Source of the DNA: Hyaloperonospora brassicae
Taxonomy: Eukaryota; Oomycota; Peronosporomycetes; Peronosporales; Peronosporaceae
Direction: 5' to 3'
Assembly: GCA_947650285.1 (NCBI GenBank)
Contig: CANTFL010000388.1
Location: 91,608 to 155,607 of the forward strand
DNA: 64,000 bases
In this document: positions 62,346 to 64,000 of the stretch, piece after piece
How positions within the stretch are numbered: position 1 is the first letter of the stretch
How the letters are laid out: each line of letters starts with the position of its first letter
Made by a program: the position numbers and the translations under genes
Notes under the pieces: model-generated
Told to the model about the DNA's origin: nothing
Databases searched by the model: none
Seen by the model: the letters and a program-made list of their open reading frames with translations, nothing else

Positions 62346-63450
62346 AAAGTGATTTATTCAGCTGTGCATTATTCTCTTACTGTAAGTGATTTTGCTTTGC
62401 TGTCCACTCATTTTGTTTATCCAACGATTGAAAAAAGAAAAGTTCTTCCTATGTCTCGGATGGTGTCATCATTTTGAAAGTAGGGGACGTCACTGCTGGC
62501 AGGCAATGCTGGTGAAACCTATACACCAAGACCCGAAGGCTCCACTTTACCTTTAGCTCGAGCCATTTCTGGAACCGGTGACCTCTCGGATGGTGCTGCC
62601 AGACCAACCCGGTTGGTCAAGACGCGTACACGACGTGCGTCATACACAACACTATTTTAAATGTGTACACAGTTGTTGTTATACACACTCGCACAAACTA
62701 AAATTAAGCATATAAAACTACCCTCCAATGCGTATGCACAACGCATCACCAACACTTTGTTGCGCGGCAAGTTCACCGTCGAGTCGCTTGAACTAGAAAT
62801 TGTGCTGATATTAGGTGCTGACCACGAATACGGGCTTATTTCATGTTTTTGATGGCTGCTAATGACTGGAGGGTGTTCGCACCTCTCGAATATAATGCTA
62901 ATGTAATATATGGTACGCTAGCGCTAAACGGGTCGTATATAATGTGGCAGGTTTATCTGTAATATGTCCGTCAGTATTTACTTAGCCACGTAATATTGAT
63001 AAATATTATCGACTAAAAAGATATTCACAGTGATATGTTTTAGAGAAATTAGATAGAATAATACACTTTATATTGAAAATTCGTAGAATAAGACACGTTT
63101 TTGTTATACACAGGATATGACACCTTTTTCAGCAGCTATAAGAGGAATACAAGATGGCGAATGAACCAAGCGCGCGCAGCCATTCTGCGTAACGAAGCGA
63201 TTCGGCGATGGCTCTTCAAACACGAGCTGGTGTTCCTCTTGCTGCACTTCAAGCTGGAAAGCGTCCCGCTGCTCCGCTCGGTGCAGTTTCGACCACCAGG
63301 TACGTCATTCATTGTTATACTGACAATGAGGAGCTGTTTGAAATTTTTTATTCCTTATCGGAGATCGAGTGACGATAATTTACTGTTGTGTTTTAAGTTT
63401 CACAATATTTTTGGGATCCTCACGAAGTAGACATTGAACATATCCTTCCA
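62346..63450. other. AT-rich spacer with one GC-rich island
   Basis: No gene recognised. Between about 63,150 and 63,300 a less AT-rich patch reads on the plus strand as AAILRNEAIRRWLFKHELVF, ending before a possible GTACGT donor at 63,300. It might be an isolated exon or captured gene piece. Confidence 0.35.
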
Positions 63451-63920
63451 TCAGATTGAACTGCTCCCGTATGCATTCATTGTCTCAGCACACACTGCTT
63501 CCTTTGCTTTGTGAGCGGTATTATACGGAATGTCGACACCAAGTTTTCGTTTTAGAAACTGCTGAACATCCTTAATAGGTGCCTTGCCATTCACTGTAAT
63601 GCCTTCGCGAAGCTGTTTTTTCAAAAATGTGTGCTCACGCTGGGATCCCCGAGATATCTCAAGCGATCCTTGGCATGAATGCTGATCTTGCACCTGACGG
63701 ATACGAAATTGTTCGTTTTTTTGTAGAATAATATTCGGGAACATGCAGGACAATCTTCACCTGAACACTTGAGGTAGGCTCTGGTCTTTTTTCTGTCGAA
63801 GACTTTGTAGCGGACGTGATCTTTTGCTACCTGTGATCGATTGGCCATCATTTCTTTATCTATAGTAGCAAAGGATTGTTCTTTTAAAACTGGCCTGACG
63901 GGAGCGATGGTAGGTAGCAT
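63451..63920 (-). pseudogene. Mutator-like (MULE) transposase N-terminal relic
   Basis: Two overlapping minus-strand frames join into one MULE-type N-terminus. First comes a zinc-binding segment (AYLKCSGEDCPACSRILFY, 63,920-63,621). After a frame change there are LKKQLREGITVNGKAPIKDV and FLKRKLGVDIPYNTAHKAKE (63,700-63,451), the helical block that precedes the MULE catalytic domain. The catalytic part is not seen to the left, so the relic is truncated as well as frameshifted. Confidence 0.7.
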
Positions 63921-64000
63921 GACAGTTGATTGAGGATCCTGTAAAAGAAGCAGGTTTGGAGCGATGGGAAGAGTGATCTTGAGGGATGATGTCTCGGAGA

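Overview
The window looks like a chromosomal piece of an oomycete, most likely a Phytophthora-type plant pathogen of the Peronosporales. The evidence is intron-poor, closely packed genes with 60-145 bp GT-AG introns, oomycete-style proteins (PEX1 and PEX13, a two-thioredoxin membrane PDI, an expansin-like membrane protein, a small cysteine-rich secreted protein) and dense LTR, LINE and pogo-like elements. An intact MOCS2A gene implies that molybdenum-cofactor synthesis is kept, which argues weakly against the obligate biotrophs reported to have lost that pathway. Species cannot be told from the sequence alone.

Layout: 1-1.1 kb has no recognised gene. From 1.1 to 7.0 kb lies copy A of a large direct duplication, ending in intact MOCS2A (+) and PEX13 (-), which converge. 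From 7.5 to 15.4 kb is a gene-dense block: PDI (+), an RMI2-like OB-fold gene (-), a p47/UBX gene (-) and PEX1 (-, 12 inferred exons). A decayed pogo-type transposon with clear terminal repeats and TA flanks (15.46-18.0 kb) sits 80 bp upstream of the PEX1 start. The stretch 18.0-19.3 kb is unresolved. An expansin-like membrane protein (-), a secreted endonuclease/exonuclease/phosphatase protein (+) and Dr1/NC2-beta (-) follow up to 25.7 kb.

From 25.7 to 31 kb the DNA is gene-poor. It holds a 1.2 kb inverted-repeat element and one small cysteine-rich secreted protein, with a 26-bp minisatellite of paired CCAAT motifs just upstream of it. From 31.2 to about 38.4 kb is copy B of the duplication. 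It carries two later insertions, a 0.65 kb piece and a 1.74 kb 5'-truncated LINE, each with 15-16 bp target duplications. Both of its genes are broken.

Next comes the most unusual gene, on the minus strand at 38,986-41,772: a WW domain fused to a bacterial-type HsdR (type I restriction) helicase motor, split by three introns. The rest is transposon terrain: a full-length copia element with 359-bp LTRs and an AATAC target duplication (42,308-47,535), a gypsy element with only its 5' LTR (48,849 to about 53,400), copia and gypsy remnants, a second pogo-like transposase relic and a Mutator-like relic, in AT-rich DNA to the end.

Functionally, PEX1 and PEX13 both serve peroxisomal matrix-protein import. 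The p47 protein lying between them is a cofactor of p97/Cdc48, a relative of PEX1, but does not itself act in peroxisomes as far as is known. RMI2 (genome stability), Dr1 (transcriptional repression) and PDI (secretory folding) are ordinary housekeeping neighbours. Exon structures were worked out by eye from splice signals, reading-frame phase and family similarity; all give CDS totals divisible by three, but transcripts have not been seen.
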